NCBI GenBank assembly: GCA_946404405.1
Contig: CAMJDL010000027.1
Coordinates: forward strand, 1-42,486
From: an uncultured Prevotella sp.
GTDB lineage: Bacteria; Bacteroidota; Bacteroidia; Bacteroidales; Bacteroidaceae
Direction of reading: 5' to 3'
Length of the DNA: 42,486 nucleotides
Shown: positions 34,748-42,486 of the stretch, in pieces
Numbering within the stretch: position 1 is the stretch's first letter
Layout: each line of letters starts with the position of its first letter
Program-made: the position numbers and the translations under genes
The notes under the pieces: generated by a model
The model's database searches: none
What the model was told of the DNA's origin: nothing
Seen by the model: the letters and a program-made list of their open reading frames with translations, nothing else

Positions 34748-37411
34748 TTAAATAGCTAATCGCTGTTTTGTTTGTTTACCTGGTACTATTATGTAATCCA
34801 TACTGCTTGCAGAAGCAATCTGCTGGGCATATTCTTTCTTTGCAAGCACGACAGCGTCATCAATTTTATTCTCACCCTTTACTTCAATAATGATATAAGA
34901 GCCATCCTTCTTTTGTACCAAGAAATCCGGATAGTAAGAGCGTACAGTATTGGATTCAGGGTCAATGTAGTTTATCATAAACTCCGTCTGACCAGCTGTC
35001 AGCATACCAGTGAACCAAACCTTCTCAAAACGATTATCGTTAATGAGGCTCCAGAACATATCACTCTCAGGTCCTGAATCAAAGCAGTAGTTATCGACAT
35101 TGAAGGTCTTGTTACGATATGGTATAAATTTATCATCGTAGTAAGAAGCCAACATGCCGTCCTTATAAGAAACTCTATAACAATCCTCGCCTTTGATTTT
35201 GGGGTCTTTCACTAATTCAAGAGAGACTTTCTCCTCGTGGGTATATTCCTTCACCTCGTAGATTTCCTTAAATAAACGAGGTATTACTTCATCATAGAGA
35301 AGTTCGTTATGCTCATTCACCCTATTGCAAATACTCTCAAGCGACTCCGTAAGGGTCAGCATGATAGCTTTCAACTCTAAGGGCTTCATGTTCAGATAGC
35401 GGGCAATTTCTCCAACAAGCGTAAAGACTGAGAACTTACGTTGTTCTTTGATGTCAGAAATATCCTGTTTCCCACCAATAGTTTTGCTTAAGTCGTCGAT
35501 AGACCTTTTCGATATCGTTATCTTGTACTTATCCAAGTCCACCTCGTCAAGCTTCAAGTCAACGTGCTCAGCCAGATGCCTTTTATTCATCTGGTACAGT
35601 TTCTTTATTTTCTTCACTTCTATCTTTACTGATGGTGGTACAAGGCGTACTTCTGCAACATTCTTTTTCTCTCCTGCACCAGCCATATCTTCAAGCGTGA
35701 TATTAAAGTTCTCTTTCAACTCATTATTCAGGATATCCATATTTTCCTGTGAGAAGAAAAGATAGGCAGTATGTTGATAATCACCTATCTGACGCAGACA
35801 ACGCATTGTGGCTTGTAGTACGAAAACAGTAGAGTTTGCTTTTCTGTACATAGCCACTGAGAAGAGTGAACGGCAGTTCCATCCTTCTTTACCCTTTCCT
35901 ACAAGAATGATGAACTGCTTTTCAGAACGGGCGGTATCCAGCATGTTAAACTCTCGCAGGTCATCGTTGGTGGTATACTTAGGGTCACCTACATTAACAA
36001 GAATTCTCGATGTTGGAATATTCAACTTCACAAGTTCGTTCTCAATAGCAGGACGTAGTTCAGTCATAGCCTCATCTATGGTAGATGCAAAGAAAGCCAT
36101 CTTAGGTAGCATTCCTTCTACACGCTTGTCACCACACTTCTCCCAAAAATCACCAATTGCCTTGCTACAGAAGACCTGGGTGTTATCACGTATATTCTCC
36201 AGTGCAAACGGATCTACTTTCTTGAGATAGGCATGGTCTATAGCATCACGAAGGCCATAAGAGTAAACCACCTCAGGCAACAATCTATTCTTGACGTATG
36301 GAGTACCTGTATAGTTGTAACAGCCAACAACCCTTGACCCAGCTTGTGCCAAATTCGCTGCCAGTTCGTTGATAGTAACACGAAGACTGGTAGCCTTAGT
36401 AGTTGTCATCAGGTCCTCTGACAATTTTGTGCCAAAAACGTGGTGGGCTTCGTCAACATATATACCCAATTGTTTGAGTCTTGACAACTTTACAAAGCGA
36501 TGATTATTAATAAGTTGTATTTCTTCTTCAATATTTTCTATTCCAGCTGCTTCGCCCAATGCTGCCATTTTGCTCTTTAGTGACAAAGCAGTATATTTAC
36601 CTGTTTCTTCACCAAATAACGATTGAGCAGCAGTCTTTTTCTTGTGCTCTTGTTTCAGAATTATCTTCTGAGAGTTAGAGATAATGATATTGTAGTCAGA
36701 TTTGTCTATCGTCGATAATTGCGACGAATTATCATCTAAGAAATGGAACTTCAAATTGGCATCAAGCCAAGAAAGATATTCCTGTGGAACCACTTTTTTC
36801 TTGTCGAGGTTCTGAACGTCTTGAATCACACTTTCGCGTACAGTTCTATCTGGTACAAAGATGATGGCATTGTGGCAGTAGAGCGGATTTCGAGGATATT
36901 TATTAGCTAATAAGAACTCGTAGAAGATGCTTGTAGCCATCAGAACTGTCTTACCCAAACCCATCGTCAGGGCAAAGATGTAGTTTGGATATTCTTGCTC
37001 CATATCCTTAATTTGCTTGAAAATCTGGGCAAAATATCCCTTTGTCTCGTCTTGGTTAACCTCAGTAACATCAAAAAGGTCTAACTGGCCGCCTTTACCA
37101 ATACCTGCGAAAGCACGTCCCTCGAACTTTCCGTTTTTGTTATACCACTGCTCGAATATTTGCCAAAGTTTCTGATTCTCGCAGAATTCCTTCAGAAACA
37201 CATACGTTTCCAAAGCTTCAAACTGAGGCACACGCAAATAGGCCTTTGCGTTTTCCTTGGGATTGTTGTAATTCAGAAACTTCTTAGATAAAGGAGTAAA
37301 TGCAGAGTAAATACGCTTATGTTCAGTCCGCAAGAAGTATTGCAGATATTGATAGAAGGGGAAATCTATCGTAGCAGTCGTTGATTTCTTTCTCGCCATA
37401 CTTCTATGCAT
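34748..37411 (-). CDS. Type III restriction-like DEAD/DEAH helicase-nuclease (Res)
   Basis: An 887-residue superfamily 2 translocase with endonuclease domain. Walker A is TMGLGKT near 149-155, motif II is DEAHH (320-324), motif III is YTGTPY, and motif VI LQATMRCLRQIG. The C-terminus holds a PD-(D/E)XK nuclease: D829, E843 and K845 in PDFLV and IIIEVKGE. It should cut unmodified DNA with the Mod protein, driven by ATP. It overlaps the mod gene by 8 bp (37404-37411), so the two are co-made. The methionine at residue 5 is an alternative start. Confidence 0.92.
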   Translation of the reverse strand: MHRSMARKKSTTATIDFPFYQYLQYFLRTEHKRIYSAFTPLSKKFLNYNNPKENAKAYLRVPQFEALETYVFLKEFCENQKLWQIFEQWYNKNGKFEGRAFAGIGKGGQLDLFDVTEVNQDETKGYFAQIFKQIKDMEQEYPNYIFALTMGLGKTVLMATSIFYEFLLANKYPRNPLYCHNAIIFVPDRTVRESVIQDVQNLDKKKVVPQEYLSWLDANLKFHFLDDNSSQLSTIDKSDYNIIISNSQKIILKQEHKKKTAAQSLFGEETGKYTALSLKSKMAALGEAAGIENIEEEIQLINNHRFVKLSRLKQLGIYVDEAHHVFGTKLSEDLMTTTKATSLRVTINELAANLAQAGSRVVGCYNYTGTPYVKNRLLPEVVYSYGLRDAIDHAYLKKVDPFALENIRDNTQVFCSKAIGDFWEKCGDKRVEGMLPKMAFFASTIDEAMTELRPAIENELVKLNIPTSRILVNVGDPKYTTNDDLREFNMLDTARSEKQFIILVGKGKEGWNCRSLFSVAMYRKANSTVFVLQATMRCLRQIGDYQHTAYLFFSQENMDILNNELKENFNITLEDMAGAGEKKNVAEVRLVPPSVKIEVKKIKKLYQMNKRHLAEHVDLKLDEVDLDKYKITISKRSIDDLSKTIGGKQDISDIKEQRKFSVFTLVGEIARYLNMKPLELKAIMLTLTESLESICNRVNEHNELLYDEVIPRLFKEIYEVKEYTHEEKVSLELVKDPKIKGEDCYRVSYKDGMLASYYDDKFIPYRNKTFNVDNYCFDSGPESDMFWSLINDNRFEKVWFTGMLTAGQTEFMINYIDPESNTVRSYYPDFLVQKKDGSYIIIEVKGENKIDDAVVLAKKEYAQQIASASSMDYIIVPGKQTKQRLAI

Positions 37412-39182
37412 TTATGGTTACTTCACACGACTCACTCAACAGGTCTGTTATCTTCACCTTGATGGTGCCCGCATCAGCAGGAATCTTATAGCTACCCTTC
37501 ACCATATTACTGCCTTCGGGTATGTCAATCACAGATGGAGTGAAAACAGCTCCATCATAATTGAAGTCTATCTTAATGCTATCCACTAATTCACGCCACT
37601 CTTCCACATTTGTTTTCTCCAAAGATAGTTTTTGCAGAAGGTTCATTGGATAGAACTCACGAATTACCAACCTATCACCCTCTATCTGAATATCAGCCTC
37701 AGAATCCCTGCGGAACTCCAGATTCACTTTATCACGAAGGATATCTATAACTTCCACATCTATGTTATAGCCTTCTTCCTTCATTTGCAGTTTTAAATTT
37801 GCCCCCAAATCAGGCTCATGGCCCATACATACTAATGTTATAAGTTCTACTGGTTTATTGGGAGTTTCAGCCTTTTTCTTATCAAACTTATCACGTGGGA
37901 ATCCATTTATTAATTCATTCAGATCTACTCTTGTGGCAATACGGTTAATAGGCATGATTTTTACCATGCGACCATCTTTCTCACCATCATAAAGTTCATT
38001 ACCTGGTAATGGTTGTAATTCGAGGGCTTCAATAAGCAAATCTTTAGCCTGAACGGGATTACGAAAAACATCGTAGTAATTTACATTATAAACCTCGAAT
38101 CCTGAATATCTTGGATTATCATCTTCTGGTAGTGATTCTAAAATATCCTTTGCAATTAAATTAAGTCTTTTTATCGTTAAGTCAATAGAGCCAAGATTAA
38201 TGTCTGCTCCAATAAAACGTCGACCCAATTTCATTGCCACAGCTTGGGTCGTTCCACTTCCCATAAAACAATCAAATACTAAATCGCCTGGATTTGTACA
38301 TGCTGACAATATCTTAAACAACAAGAGTTCGGGCTTTTGTGTCGGATAATCCAAATCTTCTACAGGGTTATTGCTTAAAGTGGCAACTTCCCATAATGAA
38401 TTTTCAAGGACTTCATCAGTTATTTGGTATACTATATTACCGTTTTCATCCCTAACCATATCAGCCTTTTTCGTTATAGGATTAAATTTTCTTTTGGCCT
38501 GTTTTGATTGTCCATCTTTCCTCTTTTTAAAAATATGGTGAAAAGTAAACTCATTGGGATTTTTCGTATAATAATATATAGTATCTGTAACTTGATGAAA
38601 TTTTTTAGAACGTGCTTTAAGACCTGAATTGGGATAATACCATATTATTTCGTTTCTAAAACTATCCTTTCCAAAAATTTCATCTAAAATAAGTCTTAAA
38701 TAATGGGATTTATGCCAATCACAATGAAGAAATATACATCCTTTTTCGGCCATCAATTCCCGAATTAAGATTAACCTTTCATACATAAATTGTAGATACT
38801 CGTCATTGCTCCAAATATCAGTATATTGTTTTTCTTCAAAAGCAGTTTTATCATTTTCTGCTTTCTTTCCACGAAGTTCAATTTTCTTTTTATAATCGGC
38901 TTTTGAGTCAAAGGGTGGATCTATATAAATCAAATCAACTTGCCCTCTATATTTTTTCAGAAGATGGCTCATTACCTGAAGATTATCACCCCAGAAAATC
39001 TTGTTCATCCACCCATCAGTTTCCTCACCAAAAGTTTCCTTCAGCTGGGCAGGATAGAATTGGGTGGAAGTAAAAGGACGTTTTCCACGCCAATTCAGCA
39101 TGGGTTGCCCTTTTATAGGTTCAAACTGGAAGTCCTCTACAGACTCTATCTTTTGATCTGCTTTTAAATTCAGTTCACTCAT
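37404..39182 (-). CDS. Type III-like site-specific DNA adenine-N6 methyltransferase (Mod)
   Basis: A 592-residue beta-class methyltransferase: DPPF (88-91) as motif IV precedes FDCFMGSGTT (303-312) as motif I, with the YPTQKP segment at 279-284. DPPF instead of DPPY is common in type III Mod. The region between (about 180-270) should hold the DNA-recognition part. A 260-residue C-terminal part beyond the catalytic core is typical of multi-subunit systems. The gene is strongly AT-rich. It sits 15 bp after the helicase-nuclease gene. Confidence 0.93.
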   Translation of the reverse strand: MSELNLKADQKIESVEDFQFEPIKGQPMLNWRGKRPFTSTQFYPAQLKETFGEETDGWMNKIFWGDNLQVMSHLLKKYRGQVDLIYIDPPFDSKADYKKKIELRGKKAENDKTAFEEKQYTDIWSNDEYLQFMYERLILIRELMAEKGCIFLHCDWHKSHYLRLILDEIFGKDSFRNEIIWYYPNSGLKARSKKFHQVTDTIYYYTKNPNEFTFHHIFKKRKDGQSKQAKRKFNPITKKADMVRDENGNIVYQITDEVLENSLWEVATLSNNPVEDLDYPTQKPELLLFKILSACTNPGDLVFDCFMGSGTTQAVAMKLGRRFIGADINLGSIDLTIKRLNLIAKDILESLPEDDNPRYSGFEVYNVNYYDVFRNPVQAKDLLIEALELQPLPGNELYDGEKDGRMVKIMPINRIATRVDLNELINGFPRDKFDKKKAETPNKPVELITLVCMGHEPDLGANLKLQMKEEGYNIDVEVIDILRDKVNLEFRRDSEADIQIEGDRLVIREFYPMNLLQKLSLEKTNVEEWRELVDSIKIDFNYDGAVFTPSVIDIPEGSNMVKGSYKIPADAGTIKVKITDLLSESCEVTINA

Positions 39183-39197
39183 ATTTATCTTTATTTA

Positions 39198-42062
39198 TTA
39201 GTCATTAAAATTGCAATAGAAACGAAGGTCACAATCAGAGCAATGCTTCTCATTGCGACAAACATTATCCATTGAATAGTCTTTCTTCTCTATCTTATGT
39301 ACTACCTCTTCGAAGGCTTCTATTGTATTCTCTATGTTGCCTTGATTATAGCGGTAAGTAATACGTGGATTGCCATTCTCTACCTTAGGGTAGTAAAGGT
39401 GCATTGCACTCACCTTATGACCATACCGCTGTTCTATCAGGTATGCATAGATTTCAAGCTGGCGACGATACTGATTAAGAATCTTGCGCTTAAACGGGTC
39501 TAAAGTGTTTACATCTGGCTTCTCACCAGATTTGAAGTCAACCAGTTCTACTGTTCCATTCTCACCTTCTATAAGGTCAATTGTACCTTTCAGAATATAC
39601 TCTTCCTTAACAAGAGATACATCAACCTCAGCTTCCTTGATGCGATGCCATTGTCCCTCATTATGGTCTCTATAGTTCAGCACCTGCTTTAAAATGGCAT
39701 TACGTTGGGCTTCTGCTATATAAGAGTGGAGTTGCTTAACCAATAGCTGATAGTTTGTATTGAACCAAGAGGTAATATTTTCATCTGTCAGAGTGTTTTG
39801 CTCACCACGAAGCACTGCTTTATGAATGTCCTCTATGGTCTGATGGAGCAGCGATCCACCCATCGTAGAACCCTTACGTTCTTCTACGAACTGAAGTTCC
39901 TTGTAGAATTTATATTGTCGAGGACAGTTCTCATAGAGAAGAATATGCGAGGTAAAAGCATACTCATGCTTGATAGATACTGGCTTTACTGATGCCAAGT
40001 CGACCTTATGTAAATCAACTCTTGAATCATTCCATTTTAGTAAATTCCGCCAATAACTTTCAAAATAGGCAGAAGGTGTCTTCCGGCCTGAGTCTGTTTC
40101 GCATCCTGTCAGTAATAACAAATTCTGAGCCCTAGAGAATGCCGTATAGTACAAACGTGCGAAATCAAAATACTTTGTATGCTCAATAGGTTCATACATG
40201 GGCTTGTGGTAGAATTCACGCTGTAATATCTCATCCAAATCTGTAAAATCCTTTCTGGGCACAGCATTCATACTACCAACTATGGTGATTGGGAACTCCA
40301 AACCTTTAGACTGGTGAATCGTCATGAACGACACACAGCCTGAAGGAAGAGTTTCATCAAAATCTTCAAACTCACTCAAGCCACCCTGTACCAGAAATCT
40401 TAGATAGTAGTTGAAGAAATTCTTCAGAACCATATCAACATTCTGAGGCGTGAAAATGGTGACGCTATTCAAGTATTCGAACTTTGAAACAAGATTTGTA
40501 AGTGTACCAATGTTATAAGCGGCTCTGAGGTCAGTTTTGTTGGCTTCCAAGTCCACCTCCAGATACTTTGCGAAAAGTGGAAATTGGAATAATTGATAAA
40601 CTAAGGATGTAAAACCATAGTTAGTGGATTCCGTTAATGGTGCATGATTCTTCTGCATAGCCATCACCCAGCGAATCAAATCCTTATTTCCTGTTGGATT
40701 CTCCTGTAGCTTAGTTATGAACTCATCCCCCCATTGCAGACAAAACCCCTTTGTAGTGGTGCCGTCCTCAAACAAATCTTCAACTTGTGGGAATATTGTT
40801 ACCAAACAGCCTAAAATCAGTTTGATTTCTTCACGCTCAAAGAACATGTCAGAACGTGGTGAGAAAACTCTAATTCCGTTTTCTTCCAAGAAGTCTGCAA
40901 GAGCTCTTGCCTTTTCTGACTTAACAGAACGATAAAGAAAGGCTATTTGGTTATAGTCCGTTATTATGTGTTCCTTCTCTAAATAGCGAATAAAACGCAA
41001 TACCTCTGCATGATATTCGTCCGTATCGTTTTCTGCGGACAAACGTAGAACAGAAGGTGTTTCAGGAAATACATCTTCTCGAGGTACAATCTCCTTATCA
41101 AAGCGGAATGTCATACCATCCACATTCCACTGTTGATTCTTCATCCAACGGTTATAGAAGTTGATGATGTCTGGATGTGAACGATAGTTCGTCTGCAAGA
41201 AGAATTTCTTGCATTCTCCCTCCTTGAAATTCTTCTCGAACTCCAAGATATTACGGATGGTAGCCCCACGAAAACGGTACAAACCTTGGTCATCATCACC
41301 TACCACACATAGATTATGATTGCGTGAGGAAAGCATCAGAAGAATACGCTCTTGAATAGTGTTTGTATCTTGATACTCGTCAACCATGAAGTACTGGATT
41401 TTATCTTGAATCTTATCTAAGACTTCGGGATGCTCAGATAACATATTTAATGTAGCAAGTTGGATAGACGAGAAATCAAGTGCATTCTCTTCTTCAAGAA
41501 TATTTGAATAAACCCGATAACATTTAGCAAGACCTCGAACATTATCATGTTCTGATTGTCCCATCTTGTCAACATCAAGTATCTCTTCTGATACGGTATT
41601 TACCTTTTCTGCTATCGAATTCGCCTTCACCCAATACGATACGCGATGATCACCTATCAAATCAGTAATTTCCTCTATGTCTAAGAATTCCTTAATATGA
41701 CGAAAAATGGTATATACTTGTTCAAACTGATCGAAGAGACGATAATTCCTTTTTAGACGAGTATATTCTCTATTTTCCTCCAGAAAACGCAGGAAAATAG
41801 AGTGGAGAGTGCCAATGTACATCTCGTTCAGATTTACTTTGATATTATCATCAAGCAATCTGTTCGAGATACGAGTAATCAGTTCTTTGGCAGCTTTCTC
41901 AGTAAAAGTACCTACCATGATTGCCTCAGGAGCAACACCCTTCTTGACAAGGTTAACAACCCTGTCGACAAGCGTCTTTGTCTTACCAGAACCTGGACCA
42001 GCAATTACTAACACTGGTCCTTCAATGTGATTCACAATACGTTCTTGTTCTTGGTTTAGCAT
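39198..42062 (-). CDS. UvrD-type helicase with C-terminal PD-(D/E)XK nuclease and cysteine cluster
   Basis: A 954-residue superfamily 1 helicase-nuclease. Walker A AGPGSGKT (21-28), motif II VDEYQDTN (227-234), motif III GDDDQGLYRFRGA (255-267), motif V TIHQSKGLEF (581-590) and motif VI YTAFSRAQ (639-646) are intact. The C-terminal nuclease shows H740, D829, D842-x-K844 (VDFKSG) and RRQLEIYAYL. Four cysteines that may ligate a 4Fe-4S cluster are C713 (ENCPRQYKF) and the C-terminal C941, C944, C950. The layout is that of AddB/AdnA/Cas4-like nucleases, but as one chain next to a restriction system. Confidence 0.9.
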   Translation of the reverse strand: MLNQEQERIVNHIEGPVLVIAGPGSGKTKTLVDRVVNLVKKGVAPEAIMVGTFTEKAAKELITRISNRLLDDNIKVNLNEMYIGTLHSIFLRFLEENREYTRLKRNYRLFDQFEQVYTIFRHIKEFLDIEEITDLIGDHRVSYWVKANSIAEKVNTVSEEILDVDKMGQSEHDNVRGLAKCYRVYSNILEEENALDFSSIQLATLNMLSEHPEVLDKIQDKIQYFMVDEYQDTNTIQERILLMLSSRNHNLCVVGDDDQGLYRFRGATIRNILEFEKNFKEGECKKFFLQTNYRSHPDIINFYNRWMKNQQWNVDGMTFRFDKEIVPREDVFPETPSVLRLSAENDTDEYHAEVLRFIRYLEKEHIITDYNQIAFLYRSVKSEKARALADFLEENGIRVFSPRSDMFFEREEIKLILGCLVTIFPQVEDLFEDGTTTKGFCLQWGDEFITKLQENPTGNKDLIRWVMAMQKNHAPLTESTNYGFTSLVYQLFQFPLFAKYLEVDLEANKTDLRAAYNIGTLTNLVSKFEYLNSVTIFTPQNVDMVLKNFFNYYLRFLVQGGLSEFEDFDETLPSGCVSFMTIHQSKGLEFPITIVGSMNAVPRKDFTDLDEILQREFYHKPMYEPIEHTKYFDFARLYYTAFSRAQNLLLLTGCETDSGRKTPSAYFESYWRNLLKWNDSRVDLHKVDLASVKPVSIKHEYAFTSHILLYENCPRQYKFYKELQFVEERKGSTMGGSLLHQTIEDIHKAVLRGEQNTLTDENITSWFNTNYQLLVKQLHSYIAEAQRNAILKQVLNYRDHNEGQWHRIKEAEVDVSLVKEEYILKGTIDLIEGENGTVELVDFKSGEKPDVNTLDPFKRKILNQYRRQLEIYAYLIEQRYGHKVSAMHLYYPKVENGNPRITYRYNQGNIENTIEAFEEVVHKIEKKDYSMDNVCRNEKHCSDCDLRFYCNFND

Positions 42063-42080
42063 ATCTCCTTTCTCACTCCA

Positions 42081-42341
42081 TTATCGTTTATTACCCATTG
42101 GAGTATAAAGAATCTGAGGTCTTTCTTCCCACTCCTTACATGCTTGTTCTCTCTTCATCTGAGCTTTACGCCTCGCTTTTGCTTTGGCATGACGCTCCTG
42201 TTCTTTTCGTCTATCTTTAGACTTCCTTATTTCAGCTTCTATTTTCTCCTTGCTTTGGCCATTAGCCAATGTAACGCCTTCCGGAATCGCGCAGCGTCTC
42301 CAGACTCTTCCTTGTGTATCAGTTACATTTCTATCAGCCAT
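42081..42341 (-). CDS. Small basic hypothetical protein (86 aa), first gene of the defence-like locus
   Basis: Not recognised. Very rich in K, R and E in the middle (helical, coiled-coil-like, e.g. KSKDRRKEQERHAKAK), with a short folded part MADRNVTDTQGRVWRRCAIP at the start. It precedes the helicase-nuclease gene by 18 bp, so it probably belongs to the same operon. A DNA- or RNA-binding or regulatory role is only a guess. No promoter of the usual TAnnTTTG form is visible in the 145 bp above it, which extend to the window end. Confidence 0.6.
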   Translation of the reverse strand: MADRNVTDTQGRVWRRCAIPEGVTLANGQSKEKIEAEIRKSKDRRKEQERHAKAKARRKAQMKREQACKEWEERPQILYTPMGNKR

Positions 42342-42486
42342 ATATTTCGTTTTACGTTATTACTTTTTAAAATCCCATTTATTCTCACGAACCAATGGGC
42401 TTAACTACATATTAGAATAAGCGTCACTGTAGTGAATCACCACGTGTGCATATATTAATTCACATCTTCATTCTTTATTATCTCCA

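Noticed and set aside
39198..42062. Cas4 or AddB subunit of a CRISPR or recombination complex
   Set aside because: The chain is a complete UvrD-type helicase with the nuclease fused; no cas genes and no AddA/AddB pair are present.
32542..42341. BREX or DISARM system
   Set aside because: No PglZ, BrxC/PglY, BrxL, or DrmA/B/C-type protein is visible; the methyltransferase and helicase are of type III Mod/Res form.

Overview
The window is a chromosomal piece of a Bacteroidales genome, most likely Prevotella or a close relative (Prevotella sensu lato). The evidence is the Bacteroidetes promoter signature (TAnnTTTG near -7, sometimes TTTG near -33) ahead of many genes, a PPi-dependent phosphofructokinase, an AmmeMemoRadiSam locus, a Bacteroidetes-style amidase/golvesin protein, and many short A/T-rich period-7 to period-9 tandem repeats. 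No plasmid, integrase or transposase gene is visible. Everything from about 21.5 kb to the right end lies on the minus strand.

Layout. 1-1474: 5' part of the PPi-phosphofructokinase gene. 1664-8356: a tight plus-strand run (small conserved protein, acyltransferase, large secreted amidase-like protein, small protein, YgiQ radical SAM protein, PP2C-like protein). 8389-10451: YihY membrane protein, RNase P RNA and a deleted phage-lysin-like pseudogene. 10969-14760: seven overlapping genes in one operon (ABM-domain lipoprotein, PaaI-like thioesterase, methyltransferase, Vat/CatB-type acetyltransferase, P-loop kinase-like protein, metallo-beta-lactamase-fold hydrolase, truncated protein), which looks like a small-molecule or xenobiotic modification cluster. 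14772-21474: mixed small genes (TauE-like transporter, membrane zincin, DEDDh exonuclease carrying a palindromic insertion, a ferritin-like/winged-helix/MBL operon, an AraC regulator, YbjQ, a YqiA-type esterase, a nonsense-mutated pseudogene, a flavoprotein).

21486-27552 is a six-gene operon. It starts with free-methionine-sulfoxide reductase, continues with an AmrB-AmrA fusion and the radical SAM AmrS, and ends with ClpS, ClpA and Aat, so the recognition and tagging parts of the bacterial N-degron pathway sit together. 27857-32329 is a visibly GC-rich cassette (primase/DUF3987-type protein, GH24 lysozyme and small unknown proteins), of the kind that recurs in Bacteroidales and looks phage- or element-derived.

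32542-42341 is a visibly AT-rich six-gene minus-strand locus and the best candidate for a novel system. In transcription order it holds an 86-residue basic protein, a UvrD-type helicase with a C-terminal PD-(D/E)XK nuclease and cysteine cluster, a type III-like methyltransferase (DPPF), a type III-like restriction helicase-nuclease, and two proteins of 311 and 391 residues that I do not recognise. I read it as a composite anti-phage locus: a type III-like restriction core plus a helicase-nuclease and an unknown pair.

A second theme is repeats. A family of hairpin repeats with conserved arms sits at promoters (18374-18458, 20817-20912, 27588-27735), and short tandem repeats that elsewhere are intergenic have been captured in frame inside at least three proteins.
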